Shown: piece after piece, positions 41,684-51,944 of the stretch
Numbering within the stretch: position 1 is the stretch's first letter
Layout of the letters: each line of letters starts with the position of its first letter
DNA from: Gordionus sp. m RMFG-2023
Taxonomy: Eukaryota > Nematomorpha > Gordioida > Chordodea > Parachordodidae
Length of the DNA: 64,000 nucleotides
Assembly (NCBI RefSeq): GCF_954871325.1
Contig: NC_088775.1
Span: 59,683,561-59,747,560, forward strand
Reading direction: 5' to 3'
Notes under the pieces: generated by a model
The model's input: only the letters and a program-made list of their open reading frames with translations
Database searches by the model: none
What the model was told of the DNA's origin: nothing
Translations under genes and position numbers: made by a program

Positions 41684-42993
41684 AACGGATTTTAAATACA
41701 CTAATTAAGCACTAAATAATGGCGTAAACCGGATGTTTAGTACTCCTATAGGTTTTGTTTTGGCACGTCATCATTGTTTAATTTTGTTTTTCTCTGAATA
41801 ACTTTTTATTCTTAAATTCGGCTACAAAACTGATTAAAGCACTAACCTCTACTAACGAAGCACTAAAGAATGATATAAGTTCATCGTTAGTGCTTTCATG
41901 ATATAAGTTCATCGTTAGTGCTTTCATAATTTTCTAGCCGAAATTTGACCTCTAAAAATTTCTTTAGCATTTTACAATTTTTTCATTTGACGGTTAACAA
42001 AATTAATAACGGAATTTAAATACACTAATTAAGCACTAAATAATGGCGAAAACCGGATGTTTAGTACTCCTATAGTTTTTGTTTTGGCACGTCACCATTA
42101 TTTGTTTATTTTTGTTTTTTTCGTGAATAACTTTTTTTTCTTAAATTCGGCTACAAAACTGATTAAATCACTAACCTCTACTAACGAAGCACTAAAAAAT
42201 GATATAAGTTTCATCGTTAGTGCTTTCATAATTTTCTAGCCGAAATTTGATCTCTAAAAATTTCTTTAGCGTGTTACAATTTTTTCATATGATGGTTAAC
42301 AAAATAAACAACGGATTTTAAATACACTAATTAAGCACTAAATAATGGCGTAAACCGGATGTTTAGTACTCCTATAGGTTTTGTTTTGGCACGTCGCCAT
42401 TGTTTAATTTTGTTTTTCTCTGAATAACTTTTTATTCTTAAATTCGGCTACAAAACTGATTAAAGCACTAACCTCTACTAACGAAGCACTAAAGAATGAT
42501 ATAAGTTCATCGTTAGTGCTTTCATAATTTTCTAGCCGAAATTTGACCTCTAAAAATTTCTTTAGCATTTTACAATTTTTTCATTTGACGGTTAACAAAA
42601 TTAATAACGGAATTTAAATACACTAATTAAGCACTAAATAATGGCGAAAACCGGATGTTTAGTACTCCTATAGTTTTTGTTTTGGCATGTCGCCATTATT
42701 TGTTTATTTTTGTTTTTTTCAAGAATAACTTTTTATTCTTAAATTCGGCTACAAAACAGATTAAAGCACTAACCTCTACTAACGAAGCACCAAAGAATGA
42801 TATAAGTTTCATTGTTAGTGCTTCCAATCGACTTTCAAGCGTGAAGTTGGCACAAATTTTTATTTTTGCTTATAACTTTTTTTCTTTAAATTCGGCTACT
42901 ATACGGATTGAAGCACTAACAAGCACTAACGAAGCACTAAAAAATGACATATGATTCATCGTTAGTGCTTCCAATCGTTCGGCCAACTTCACG
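41684..42993 (+). repeat. Degenerate edge monomers of the satellite array
   Basis: The last four monomers carry private changes not found further inside, including GGCGTAAACCGG, CCTATAGGTTTTG and ACAACGGATTTTAAA, and alternate as two similar pairs. A 28-bp unit starting ATGATATAAGTTCATCG is doubled at 41,870-41,897 and 41,898-41,925. The final monomer is rearranged: CGTGAAGTTGGC near 42,840 is the inverse of GCCAACTTCACG at the end of the array. Homology stops at about 42,993. Divergence rising toward an edge is usual for satellites homogenised by unequal exchange. Confidence 0.85.
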
Positions 42994-43310
42994 GAGCTAT
43001 CCACATATTAATTTAGAATCATTATTTTTTAAAATTTAGCCATTCAAAAGAGCAGATTTTATTCACTCTTCGAAATATTGTATGGTAAGTGAGATGAAGG
43101 TTGCGAAATCATAATTAGGCAAAAGGTGAGTAATTGTGTCGATTATCTGGATTCTGTTAAGCTTAGGATATATAAACCTATATTAATTTTTTTAAACACA
43201 TAAGTTTTCAATGAGATTGAGTTGCGGGAAACTTTTAAAAAAGAATTTAGAAGTTTTAAAAAATATAAATATGTTTTTTTTAATAATTCTTCTAAGAAAA
43301 GTCATTTTAT
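42994..43310. other. AT-rich flank, nothing recognised
   Basis: First non-satellite sequence after the array. No open frame of note, no repeat shared with the array and no RNA-like structure were seen. Confidence 0.5.
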
Positions 43311-43575
43311 CTGGAAGGGCTATAATTTAAACGTCAATATGTAACATATAATCTATAATTACAATATAAATATGATTTGTTATAAAATATTTCATATTGT
43401 AACAACTATCTTAAAAAATTGTTTGACTTGATGTAATTATTGTTCGGGCTTAACTCTATTAGCCGCTTCTCAATAATAATTACAGCAAGTTAAACAATTT
43501 GTAGAAAGTTGTTATAAATATATGGAAATGTTTTTACAACATAATTACAATTATGGTGTTTAAATTCCTCCTTTT
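43311..43575. repeat. Foldback repeat, ~265 bp with long inverted arms
   Basis: The two halves are imperfect reverse complements around a short centre (about 43,442-43,470). Left-arm segments TAACAACTATCTT, AATTGTTTGACTTGATG and TGTAATTATTG match the right arm read backwards as TAACAACTTTCTA, AATTGTTTAACTTGCTG and TGTAATTATTATTG. Further out, AATTTAAACG pairs with AATTTAAACACC. It encodes nothing. A foldback-type non-autonomous DNA transposon is the likeliest explanation; I did not find a clear target duplication. Confidence 0.6.
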
Positions 43576-43779
43576 GTATTAAGTATAAAATTTACATATT
43601 TTTTCATGTACAAATAAGATTAACATATTTATTAACTTTTTTTTTTAATAGTAAATTTTTATTTTTATCAAAAATTTATTTAAAAAAACCAATAAAAAAT
43701 ATGAAAAAATTTATAAAAAATAAATAAATATTTATTTATAAATTTTATATAGATAAGATTAAATATAAACTTAGAAAAA

Positions 43780-44940
43780 GGTGCGTATCACCCTGAAGAG
43801 GGAGGGCTTAGGAAATTGGACCGGTAGATTTCGAGAGAAATCTGCTAACGGAGATAAAATCCTTTGTTGGGCTCTCCTGTGATCTGTTTTATTTTATCCC
43901 TATGGTTTTAATAAAATTAAGGGCCTCACTTCCAAACATGCCTAAGGTATTGGTAACAATTGGTATGAAAACACTAGGTTGGCGAGGCCAGCATATTTTT
44001 TTTAAGGACATCTGCCTTTTCGATGACTAAAAATAAGTGGTTGAACTTTGCGGCAAAATTGACATATGTGTAGTCCTAGGTCAGCGGGAGACCATTAGTA
44101 CAGGGAATACATACCATCCGGGCATATGGCGTTTTCATTTGAAAGGCCCCCTGGGGGGATGGGATGTTAATTTTTTGAAGGCAGCTAGGAGAATGTTGTT
44201 AATGGATTTATGGCGGGATTGTCTTCCGCGAGAGAACTTGCAGTGTAAGGGATAGTAGAAATTCGATTCGATGGGCTGGCCGCAATCGATGCAAATAGAG
44301 GCTACTACTGCATTACAGACGACAAAGACCAATGGATATACGTAGCTGTTCACCAGTCATAAGGAGACTAAGAAAACTAGGGATTCCAATCATTCATAGC
44401 CTGAGTTTACATTTAATATAATGTTATTGGGATTTTCATCAAAAGGCCTGTTCAAAATGAGATATTCAACGGAATGGATGATCAAAGGAGCATTCCAATA
44501 TTTTGAATGCTGGAGGCTGGATGACAGATGGTGAATTGGCTGCTATTTTCCCAAAGGGTAAGGGCCTGAGATAGGTCGGGATCTATAAAAGTGAATACAT
44601 TATTGATGATAACTTAAGCAGCTAAACAGGATGAAATAAAGGCTGAAAGAGAAAGTTGTAGCGGGGATCTGAAACCAGTACCATCTAACTTTCTAATGAG
44701 GGTGGCCTGAAGCCAGTATGAGTATAAAAATTTAATATATTTTCAAGGAGATACTTGATTTGGATTTTATGAAAAACTAGCAAATCACTGCATTTGTAGA
44801 TCGGTGCAGATCTCAGGGCGTAGAGGGTTTTAGAATTAAAATAATTTTTGATGAAAAAAAGGATTGATGTGCAGGAAAGTATAAATAATATGTTTAATTT
44901 AGACAAAGTGGGATTTGTTTAAAAAATTTCTATAGCTTTT
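43780..44940. other. GC-richer relic segment, unidentified
   Basis: This stretch is less AT-rich than its surroundings and has the texture of decayed coding sequence, yet no frame stays open beyond about 70 codons. One plus-strand stretch near 44,520-44,570 reads W-M-T-D-G-E-L-A-A-I-F-P-K-G-K-G, loosely like the segment that opens LINE reverse transcriptase domains. No catalytic motif follows. It is probably an old transposon fragment; the family cannot be named. Confidence 0.35.
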
Positions 44941-45850
44941 TCTCCCCCTATGGGTGATCCAAGATGTGTCATCTAATCCATGTTAATGATATGGTAGGTA
45001 GTGTCTAAAGGAATGGATGTAGGATTTAGGAAGCATATCTCGCACTTAAGGTGACTGAACGAAAGTCCTATAATATAGGAGAGATCCTCGATTATAAGTA
45101 GAATAGACAGGATTATGGAAGGGTTGCTCGCAACAATGCCTACATCGAGATACCAGAAATTTAAGGTGAGGATGGAGTTGGATTAAATTTTCTGGTTTAT
45201 TTTGTGGATACCAATTGGATAAATTTATATGAAACTTCTACAATTACTGGTTAAAGGTACCAATTTCTATGTATCATTTTTATGGATATTCGTTTTTTTT
45301 AAATAATAAAAAGTGTTTTTATTTAGTTCAGACATTATATTTCAATACTAGAAAAAAATGCCCCTAAGAAGCCCTCAGACATGGCAAATTTTAGAAGTCG
45401 AAATTGAAGAGACTTCTAAATGATCTAAAGATCACAACATGCAATAAATTTGATGAAAATTATGTTAATTTTTATAGATGTATAAATATTTATCAATTAT
45501 CTCCAAATATTAAAATAATAAAATTTAGATAGATGATCAAATTAAGTTGAGTGGCGCATATAACCATCTTGCAGTATGATTGAATTTTGTTAATTTAAAA
45601 AATAAATCAAATTTAACTTCTAAATTAATTCTAAAATTTGTTATCTATGGTTTGAAAAATAAAAATTTTGTTAAGTTGGTTAGTTGTAATAGTTTGATCA
45701 TTTCTCTGAATTTAATATTTTTAAAATTTAGATAAATTATCTTCGCAAGAATATTTATTTATTTTCATATTTTTGTATTTTTATTAGTCATCTATTATTC
45801 TACGTAATTGATTTGAAGAGGAATCAATTGAGGAAAGATATATAGTTATA
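44941..45850. other. AT-rich spacer, nothing recognised
   Basis: No long frame, no repeat structure and no recognisable motif on either strand. Confidence 0.5.
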
Positions 45851-45851
45851 A

Positions 45852-46214
45852 TTGTACTATCCTTCGGCAATCTCATTTAAACTTTTATCATACTTAAGAC
45901 AGATGGGATATTTTACAATTTGAACTGTGGGGGATAATAGAATAGAGCATTGTCCAGTTGAATCTATAAAGGCCATAGCTAAAAAAGAAAGACAATATTT
46001 GGATTTTAGATTCGAAAATTCAAATGAAATATTTATAGCTCATTGGATTGATAATTCTGAGGTGACGATTGCCTCAACCTGCGACGCCATCTCTTCTCTT
46101 ACAAATATTTGTATTCTAAGAAAATATCTTAATAAAAATTCCCTAGCCTATTATTACCCTGGCAATAAGAACTTGTGGGTTAAGTCTATCTGTGTGATAA
46201 TCTAATATCTGCAT
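45852..46214 (+). pseudogene. piggyBac-like transposase relic, 5' part
   Basis: The translation reads LLSYLRQMGYFTI, then TVGDNRIEHCP, then KKERQYLDFRFENSNEI, then HWIDNSEVTIASTCD. This follows piggyBac (PGBD/DDE_Tnp_1_7) transposases, where an xLRxxGYxxxGTxRxNR block is followed by KKxRGxxDYRxD, then a WxDNxxVTxxSxxD block. A TGA at 45,921-45,923 stands where the family usually has glycine before T-V-R, and a TAA ends the frame at 46,203-46,205. The segment that should carry the GGVDxxDQ motif with the third catalytic aspartate is missing between STCDAISSLTN and LAYYYPGNKNLW. It is a dead fragment. The same frame resumes after the hAT element, at 47,351. No piggyBac termini or TTAA duplication were located. 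Confidence 0.68.
46207..46214. repeat. 8-bp target site duplication, left (ATCTGCAT)
   Basis: ATCTGCAT here and at 47,343-47,350 brackets the hAT-type element exactly. Eight-base duplications are the hallmark of the hAT superfamily. Confidence 0.8.
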
Positions 46215-47342
46215 AAGAGCCCTTCATGGGCTGGGTAGGCCCTCGGCCCGCTTAAGAGTATATTTTCTGCTAGCTTAGGTCGGGCTTTGGTTTTTGAAAA
46301 TCTTTTTAATCGGCTTGGGCCTAAATTTTTTTATATAAATTTAGCTTATTTTAAGGACATTTATTAGGACTAATATTTATAATTTCATTAGTATTATTTA
46401 TAGCACTACACTATCCTAATTACCTTGAAGAATGATAATTTTATTTTATTTAAAATCGCAAATTTAGTATCTTACTTATCCCTAACAATAACTATAAAAT
46501 TTAAAGTTTATAGGTAATAAATATTATTTATATATTGAGGGACCTTATTTTATTAACAATATCATTTTAAATATATATATGCAGCTGCTTGTATACATTA
46601 GGTTTAATAATCATTGGTTATTAAGGATAAATGATAAAATGCATCAATCTATAACTTTTGGCAGATAAATTTTTCAGATATACTAATTTTAATAAAGTTT
46701 TTATTATAACTATAACAGTTATATTAAAACCTTTATATATTATGATCAAAAATGACATAAAACAATTTATAGTATTCGTTTTTAGATATAATGATTAAAA
46801 ATCAGGAAATACTTAAATTATATTCTCTGGAATATAAGTTATTTGAATAATTAATTAAAAAACAAAGTATGGTATAATTTTAATATAATTAATCATAATC
46901 AAAAAAATGGATTAGTTCAATGTAAAAAATGGCAGGACATACTTACATATTGACAAAAAGTAGGCTCTTTTAAATGCAAATCAAATCGAAAATAAAGTTT
47001 TCTTCTTTTTATTCAATTAAAAATGATAAAGCAATTGTTGATAATATTTTATTTTTTATAATTTGAAAATTATAGATTAAAATTTCGTTATATCATTCTT
47101 ATTAATATTATTAAATTACTAATTAAAATATTATATTTCCATTAGTATTATTTCTGCATAAGTATATATATAAAATGTTTTAATAGGCTTGCGGGCTTCG
47201 GAAAATATTTTAAAGCTTATTATGGTCTTGGGGATCTATTTTAATATTAAATGCGGGTCGGGCTGGGCATGGGCTTATAAAAAATTTTCCGGCGGGCCTC
47301 TGCCAAGTATGATCATAAATTCAAGGCCCATGAAGGTCTTTG
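46215..47342. mobile_element. hAT-type non-autonomous transposon inside the piggyBac relic
   Basis: This 1,128-bp element lies between two ATCTGCAT copies. The left end reads AAGAGCCCTTCATGGGC. The right end, reverse-complemented, reads CAAAGACCTTCATGGGC, giving 17-bp termini with four differences and eleven identical bases at the inner side. Both ends are followed inward by GGCCC/GGGCC-rich stretches (GGCCCTCGGCCCGC on the left; GGCCCGCC and CCCAGCCCGACCC in the reversed right end), against an AT-rich middle with no transposase. It is therefore a mobilised derivative that needed a hAT transposase from elsewhere. It entered the piggyBac-like relic, whose frame resumes on its far side. Confidence 0.85.
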
Positions 47343-47350
47343 ATCTGCAT
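47343..47350. repeat. 8-bp target site duplication, right (ATCTGCAT)
   Basis: Right-hand copy of the duplicated octamer. The inner boundaries it defines agree with the terminal inverted repeats to the base. Confidence 0.8.
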
Positions 47351-47560
47351 ACAGAATAATAATGAGAAGGAAAAAAATGAGTAGCCATTATTCATCAATT
47401 TTATCGATATTGTTTGTAAATTCGTGGGAAATCTGAAATTTACGAACCGAGATTAGAAGAGTTGGCTTTATTTATGAGAGAAATTACTAACTACCTCCTT
47501 CGAACACCAGTAAAAATTGTAAAAAATCAAGTACAGGTCACGCTAGCCAATTTAGTTTGC
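47351..47560 (+). pseudogene. piggyBac-like transposase relic, 3' part
   Basis: The frame is continuous with the upstream fragment once the hAT element and one target copy are disregarded. It holds several stops but also the readable stretch EELALFMREITNYLLR at about 47,457-47,505. That resembles the LxxFRREIAxxLL helix near the C-terminus of piggyBac transposases. This placement supports one ancestral transposase gene split by the hAT insertion. Confidence is moderate because the C-terminal helix is a weak signature on its own. Confidence 0.5.
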
Positions 47561-49600
47561 AATACTGAATAAAAGATCTGTTAATTCATCTGGACATTAT
47601 TTATTCAAAATTATAAATAGCAAAAGATGAATATGCAGATAATGTCATATGCATACAAGATATATATGCCAATTGTAAACAAATAAAATTCATATTAATT
47701 CAAGGATTTTCATAATATATAAATATTTTCTCATTTTTATTATGAATTCCAAAAAAAATATATAGATTTCTATTGATTTTTGATATTATACATAATTTTA
47801 CGTTTTTTATACTCTTAATGCATGCTAACGATGAAAATATGCATCAGGCTAGATTTTCCATTTAGGATTATTTTTTGGCTAATTTTTTTAGAATATCATA
47901 TTTAGGCCTTAATCAATATAATTTAAAAAAATTGAGCATTTTTTATTCAACAGAAGAATCCTGACTTAATGGGATAATTTATAGTAATTATTTTCTGAAA
48001 ATATTTCAGACATATGACAAATTCCGTTTTTTGAGGCAATGTTGCTCTCCATTTGCTAAATAAATATGATAAGTAATTCGAGTTTGATGACATTTAAATT
48101 CAATTAACAAAAAGTTTTTTCTTTTAATAGTTTTTCCCTTCCTTTTGGCCGGGGTTGGTTTTAAATCCAATTTTGCTTTAATTATTAATGGTAATTTTAA
48201 AGTAGAAAATAAATTCCTTATTCCAGACAAGTTACTCCTATTTTTTATTTTTCTTGAGACAAATAATTACGTATGGGTTACCACAAAGTGTTCCAGCCAT
48301 CCTACATGCAAAAACTTCTGATTTTCTTTCAAAAGGTGTACTCGTAATCTTTAAAATAAATAAAGAAAAATAATTTGAAAAAGTATAGTATTCATTGAGC
48401 GGTTTGATGCTATAGATTTTTATAAATCTGCCATAATATCAATATATGTTAAGCCTTAGAAATATCTTTTAGTTACTATTTGATTCTTTTACTCTTCAAT
48501 TCTTCATTGCCCTTAATTTTTATTAAATAGGATTCAATATTACCAATAATCAAAAAAAAAATTAATAATTTATCTTTACATAAATTATATATAATCTTCC
48601 ATCATTATAACAAATTCAGGTTAAATTGCAAAATGTATGCTTTATTTTTTATTTTGGTTTTATTAATGATCTATCTTAATGTAGGTTGCTGATTTTCAAA
48701 TTGATTTTTGTTGTACTATAAATTTTACCTGTTAAATGGCTCGATTTTTAAAAATGGATTTTAGCCAAAAAATATTAGGCAAGCCTAAAGATTTTGTTCA
48801 TAGATGGCAAGGTTTGGACATCTATTAACAAAATCTCGAGGCTTGCGTCATAGTTTTGGATAAAATATTAGGTTAGCCGTTTAGCAACACTTAATTTTAC
48901 CGATATTTTTAAAATATGATGGCAGGAAAGATAGAATAATGAAGGTAATAATTGAATCCACTAAAAAAATAGGGTTATACGTGATTGTTCAATTTTTTTA
49001 AAAAAAAAAAATAAAGTATCAGTTTTTGTCAGGAAAATGCAAAAGATACAAACTTCTCTTGAAAATTAAGTGTCGTTGATACAAATACAAGTATCTTATT
49101 AAAAATGCCAAACTGATACAAGATGTAAAAGGATCTTATATCTTAGATACAAAAGGAACTTGTTCCTTATATATAAAAGGATCTTGATTGTAAATGTTTA
49201 AGAATTATTTTTTAGAATATGAATTAAATTAAACCTTCGCCTCATTTATGATGAATGTATTATAGTGTATTATTTGGCATGAATTTAAGATTGATAGAAA
49301 CTAACCCCTTAATTTAAAAATATAGAGGCAAATTATAGAATTTGAAAATTCATGACTATGATTGAATGTATGCAATATATAAATTGGTTAGTTGTATTGA
49401 ACTGTTCGATTGAGCTTATTTTTAAAAATGGCTAACTCAAGCCTGAATATTGAGTTAGTCCCTTTAAATCGGTTCAAATCGAGCTGTTTATCAGCACTAT
49501 ACTTGGTAGATGTTAAGCAATCTAAGTTTATTATAATAGTTCTATAATAAAAGTTTTAAATAAAATATTTACAGCAATATACTTTCTTTTTATCTAAAAG
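47561..49600. other. AT-rich spacer with minor repeats, no gene
   Basis: No supported gene. Short imperfect direct repeats of the form GATACAAAAGGA / TATAAAAGGATCTTG occur at about 49,080-49,195. Segments near 48,730-48,890 and 49,395-49,505 share a loose pattern (CGATTTTTAAAAATGG, later GCCGTTTAGCAACACT or GCTGTTTATCAGCACT), probably two copies of an old dispersed repeat. A 74-codon minus-strand frame at 48,006-48,230 has no recognisable family. Confidence 0.45.
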
Positions 49601-49607
49601 TTTAATT

Positions 49608-50212
49608 GGAGCCCCCCAAATATACCTTACCCTACCTAACCCCTACACAGAGTCTACATGAGGGTGGGGGGGGAGGGGGGGGGGGTAGAATAAATTTATT
49701 AAGGGGTTATCTATTAAATTTTTAGATGAAATAGGACAAAATATATTGCTGTAAAAATCAATACTTTTATTATAAACAGTACAATGTTATTGCTGATATC
49801 TATATAATGCAAACAATCATAGACATTATTTTCCAAATAAAACTTATGCTGTCCTTTTAAATGTAATTTCAAAGGGTTAGACATTCTCAGCAGGCTCATA
49901 TTCATGCCAAACGATATGCTATAATGCATTCATTGTAAATGAAGGAGTTAATTGAATTCAAGATCTAAAAATATCTCTTGTATATTCACAATATTTTGAT
50001 AGTTGGTAGTAGAGCCAAAATAATTTAAGTTATTCTTTTTAAAGTGTGTGAAAGGAGTAACAGTATAATTAAAAACATGTAATTAATAATGGTAGGGAGT
50101 AGGTATAGGTTTTTGAGGGGGGGGGGTTGCATCCAGTGAAAATCCTGTCATCTAGACGTTGCCTCTACCCTCCTTCAAATCCCTCTTCCGCTCATGTAGA
50201 CCCTGCCTTGAG
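49608..50212. repeat. Inverted pair with G-rich tracts, ~600-bp possible MITE
   Basis: TCTACATGAG at 49,653-49,662 faces its reverse complement at 50,191-50,200. Each is followed inward by a purine-rich tract: 49,666-49,685 is eight G, one A, eleven G, and the right side reads GAGGGATTTGAAGGAGGG when reversed. A C-run at 49,612-49,617 and a ten-G run at 50,117-50,126 form a second facing pair. The layout suggests a non-autonomous DNA element with complex ends, but no target duplication was found. Confidence 0.4.
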
Positions 50213-50338
50213 CTTATCATTTATTTTGGGAAATCAGTAAAAGAATATTATAAAATAAATGAATGGTACTCGATTCATCAAGCAGTCCTTACAAATCTAA
50301 AAATATTTTCCTAGTTTAATAAAATCATTAGATAGTTT

Positions 50339-50683
50339 TGTCATAAATGATACATTTTTATAGTAACTGTCAATCATTTGATATTATATATTTTTGTTTA
50401 TCTATTTTTTTTATATAGTTAACATGTCAGTTATTTTAAAAATTAGAGATTTTTTTTATTCATTGATTTTTTTTATGAAATTACAATTAATTTTTTTTAT
50501 GAACCATAATTTTTATAAAGTGACTTATCAATATTTTTACAATAAAGCATTTATTTGTTGATTTAGTAGTTGAATAAATTTATTTATAACATTTCCTAGG
50601 TCCTTTTATTTCTAGTTGGGCAATTTCTTTTTCTCTGCTTTTCTTTTATTTTCAGAATTGCGTTTTTCGTCATATTTTTGACA
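50339..50683 (+). repeat. 5' LTR of the gypsy element (345 bp)
   Basis: Starts TGTCATAAATGATAC and ends ATATTTTTGACA, with an AATAAA signal inside at about 50,541. It matches 56,884-57,249 almost throughout. The bases just downstream (50,684 onward, GTTGTTGACCGCGAC) are where the primer binding site should lie; the matching tRNA is not clear. Confidence 0.92.
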
Positions 50684-50866
50684 GTTGTTGACCGCGACTA
50701 TAGGATAGTTTCAATTCCAGGGTTATTCGGTATTTTAAGGTAAAAAATATTTTATTTTATATTTTGTATCTCTCCTCAGGACACAACGCAATCACATTTT
50801 TGTTTAATTTTTTTTAGAAATTTAACACGGCCGATTTAAAGTAATATAAATTTTCCATATAATGAG

Positions 50867-51660
50867 ATGGGCTTTATGTTTAATTTTGATATTGACCCTA
50901 GCTTATTTAATAAAATTTCGGAATATCCGAGTCTTACTTATCAAAATTTGTATCAAATGGTTGATAAATTTGATGTAAATAATGCATTAGTGACAATTTT
51001 ATTATTGGTCACACTATATGGGTTATCTATTATAATAAAATTTTTGTTTGGAAAATGTACTCTGGTTGCGACCAGAGTATATGGTACTGGTTGTGACCAG
51101 AGTATATGGTAATTGGAAAATAGACACTCCGGTGTCGGCAGATGTTGGAAAAAGATTTCGGACTTGTAAAGTAGTTTAAATGGAATTTTAAATGAAATCA
51201 AGAACGGCAGACCTGAAAAGGTTGAAACGATGAAAGATAATAACAATGATCGTTCGGAATTTGTGGAGATGTCAGTATTTAGCCTCCAGGAATTAAAAGA
51301 TATAAAAGAATCTATTAAAGATATTTATAGTGAGGTATCTAAATTGATTAATATGAGTAATCAAGGGGACAAGAAACAACTAGGTGATAGAATTATTTCG
51401 AATGGAAAGAGTTTTCCAAAGATTGTTGCTGACATAATTTGTAATCGGTGCGGATACAAGGGTCATTATTCTTAAACCTGTATTGTAAAGGAACAGAATT
51501 TTAGAATGGGTTTTCCATTGCCAAGGTCTAGTGGAGAAAATTCCAACGTAAAGAAGATTTCAGGCCTAAATGAATAAAGTTGATTCGTTGTGATTGAATT
51601 ATGGCAAATCCCGTTTGTGTTTTAAATGTAACAAACCGGGACATGTAGCCATAAACTGTA
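50867..51660 (+). pseudogene. gag-like region of the gypsy element, two zinc knuckles
   Basis: A part of the fossil element. CCHC-type knuckles are recognisable at about 51,440-51,480 (CNRCGYKGHYS) and 51,618-51,659 (CFKCNKPGHVAINC). This kind of motif binds RNA in the nucleocapsid part of Gag. Upstream sequence lacks a recognisable capsid signature. The region is broken. Confidence 0.7.
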
Positions 51661-51944
51661 TCAAAAATTGAATATGATTGCAAGTGTAATCATATAGTAA
51701 ATAAGAGATCGGGAGGGAGAAATAATAATAAAGTAAATAACCATGCTGAAATGAGATCTGATTCTCGCAAAAGCAGTGGTTGTAACCGAAATTTTTTTAT
51801 CCTGATGATAAAAATAAAAATAATAAAGATTCTAATGATTTTAAATGGGAGAAATATCCTAGGGGTATTGTTAAATATTCCGATGAAAGGAATATTAATA
51901 CTTTCAGATGGGAAAAATATCCCAGTTATATTGCCAGAAAAAAT

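Larger units (their letters stand above)
1..42993 (+). repeat. Satellite DNA array, ~306-bp monomers in higher-order repeats
   Basis: Head-to-tail tandem repeat from the first base to about 42,993, so its left end lies outside the window. Each monomer opens with ATAACGGAATTTAAATAC (or ATTACTGAATTT), then CACTAATTAAGCACTAAATA, an AT-rich middle, and one of two 3' tails. Short-tail monomers (types A, B, D, H, J, K) are about 302 bp and end with a GTTAGTGCTTTC tail. Long-tail monomers (C, E, F, G) are about 311 bp and end with a GTTAGGGCTTCC tail. Dividing the length by the monomer size gives about 137 monomers, all in one orientation. Copies of the same type are nearly identical across tens of kilobases, which is typical of a homogenised satellite. 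Its role is unknown; centromeric or pericentromeric location is an inference from size and hierarchy. Confidence 0.98.

Noticed and set aside
664-42954. Dozens of similar 60-84-codon hydrophobic frames inside the satellite monomers
   Set aside because: They recur only because the monomer recurs. Types B, C and G break the frame through length changes in T runs, frames begin at arbitrary ATGs, and no promoter or codon bias is visible. Not treated as genes.
1-42993. CRISPR-like array of repeats and spacers
   Set aside because: The whole monomer repeats; there are no short identical repeats with unique spacers, and no cas genes.
1-42993. CENP-B box or telomeric repeats in the array
   Set aside because: No match to the 17-bp CENP-B box consensus and no TTAGG/TTAGGG tracts were seen. 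The dyad reported separately is a different motif.
44037-44353. Overlapping plus and minus frames of about 72 codons
   Set aside because: The two strands are open over each other in a GC-richer patch. Neither has a recognisable domain or splice context, so both are probably chance.
48006-48230. 74-codon minus-strand frame
   Set aside because: Lys/Leu-rich translation of AT-rich DNA with no family resemblance.
50953-51246. Minus-strand frame opposite the gag-like region
   Set aside because: Shadow of the element's sense strand; no motif of its own.
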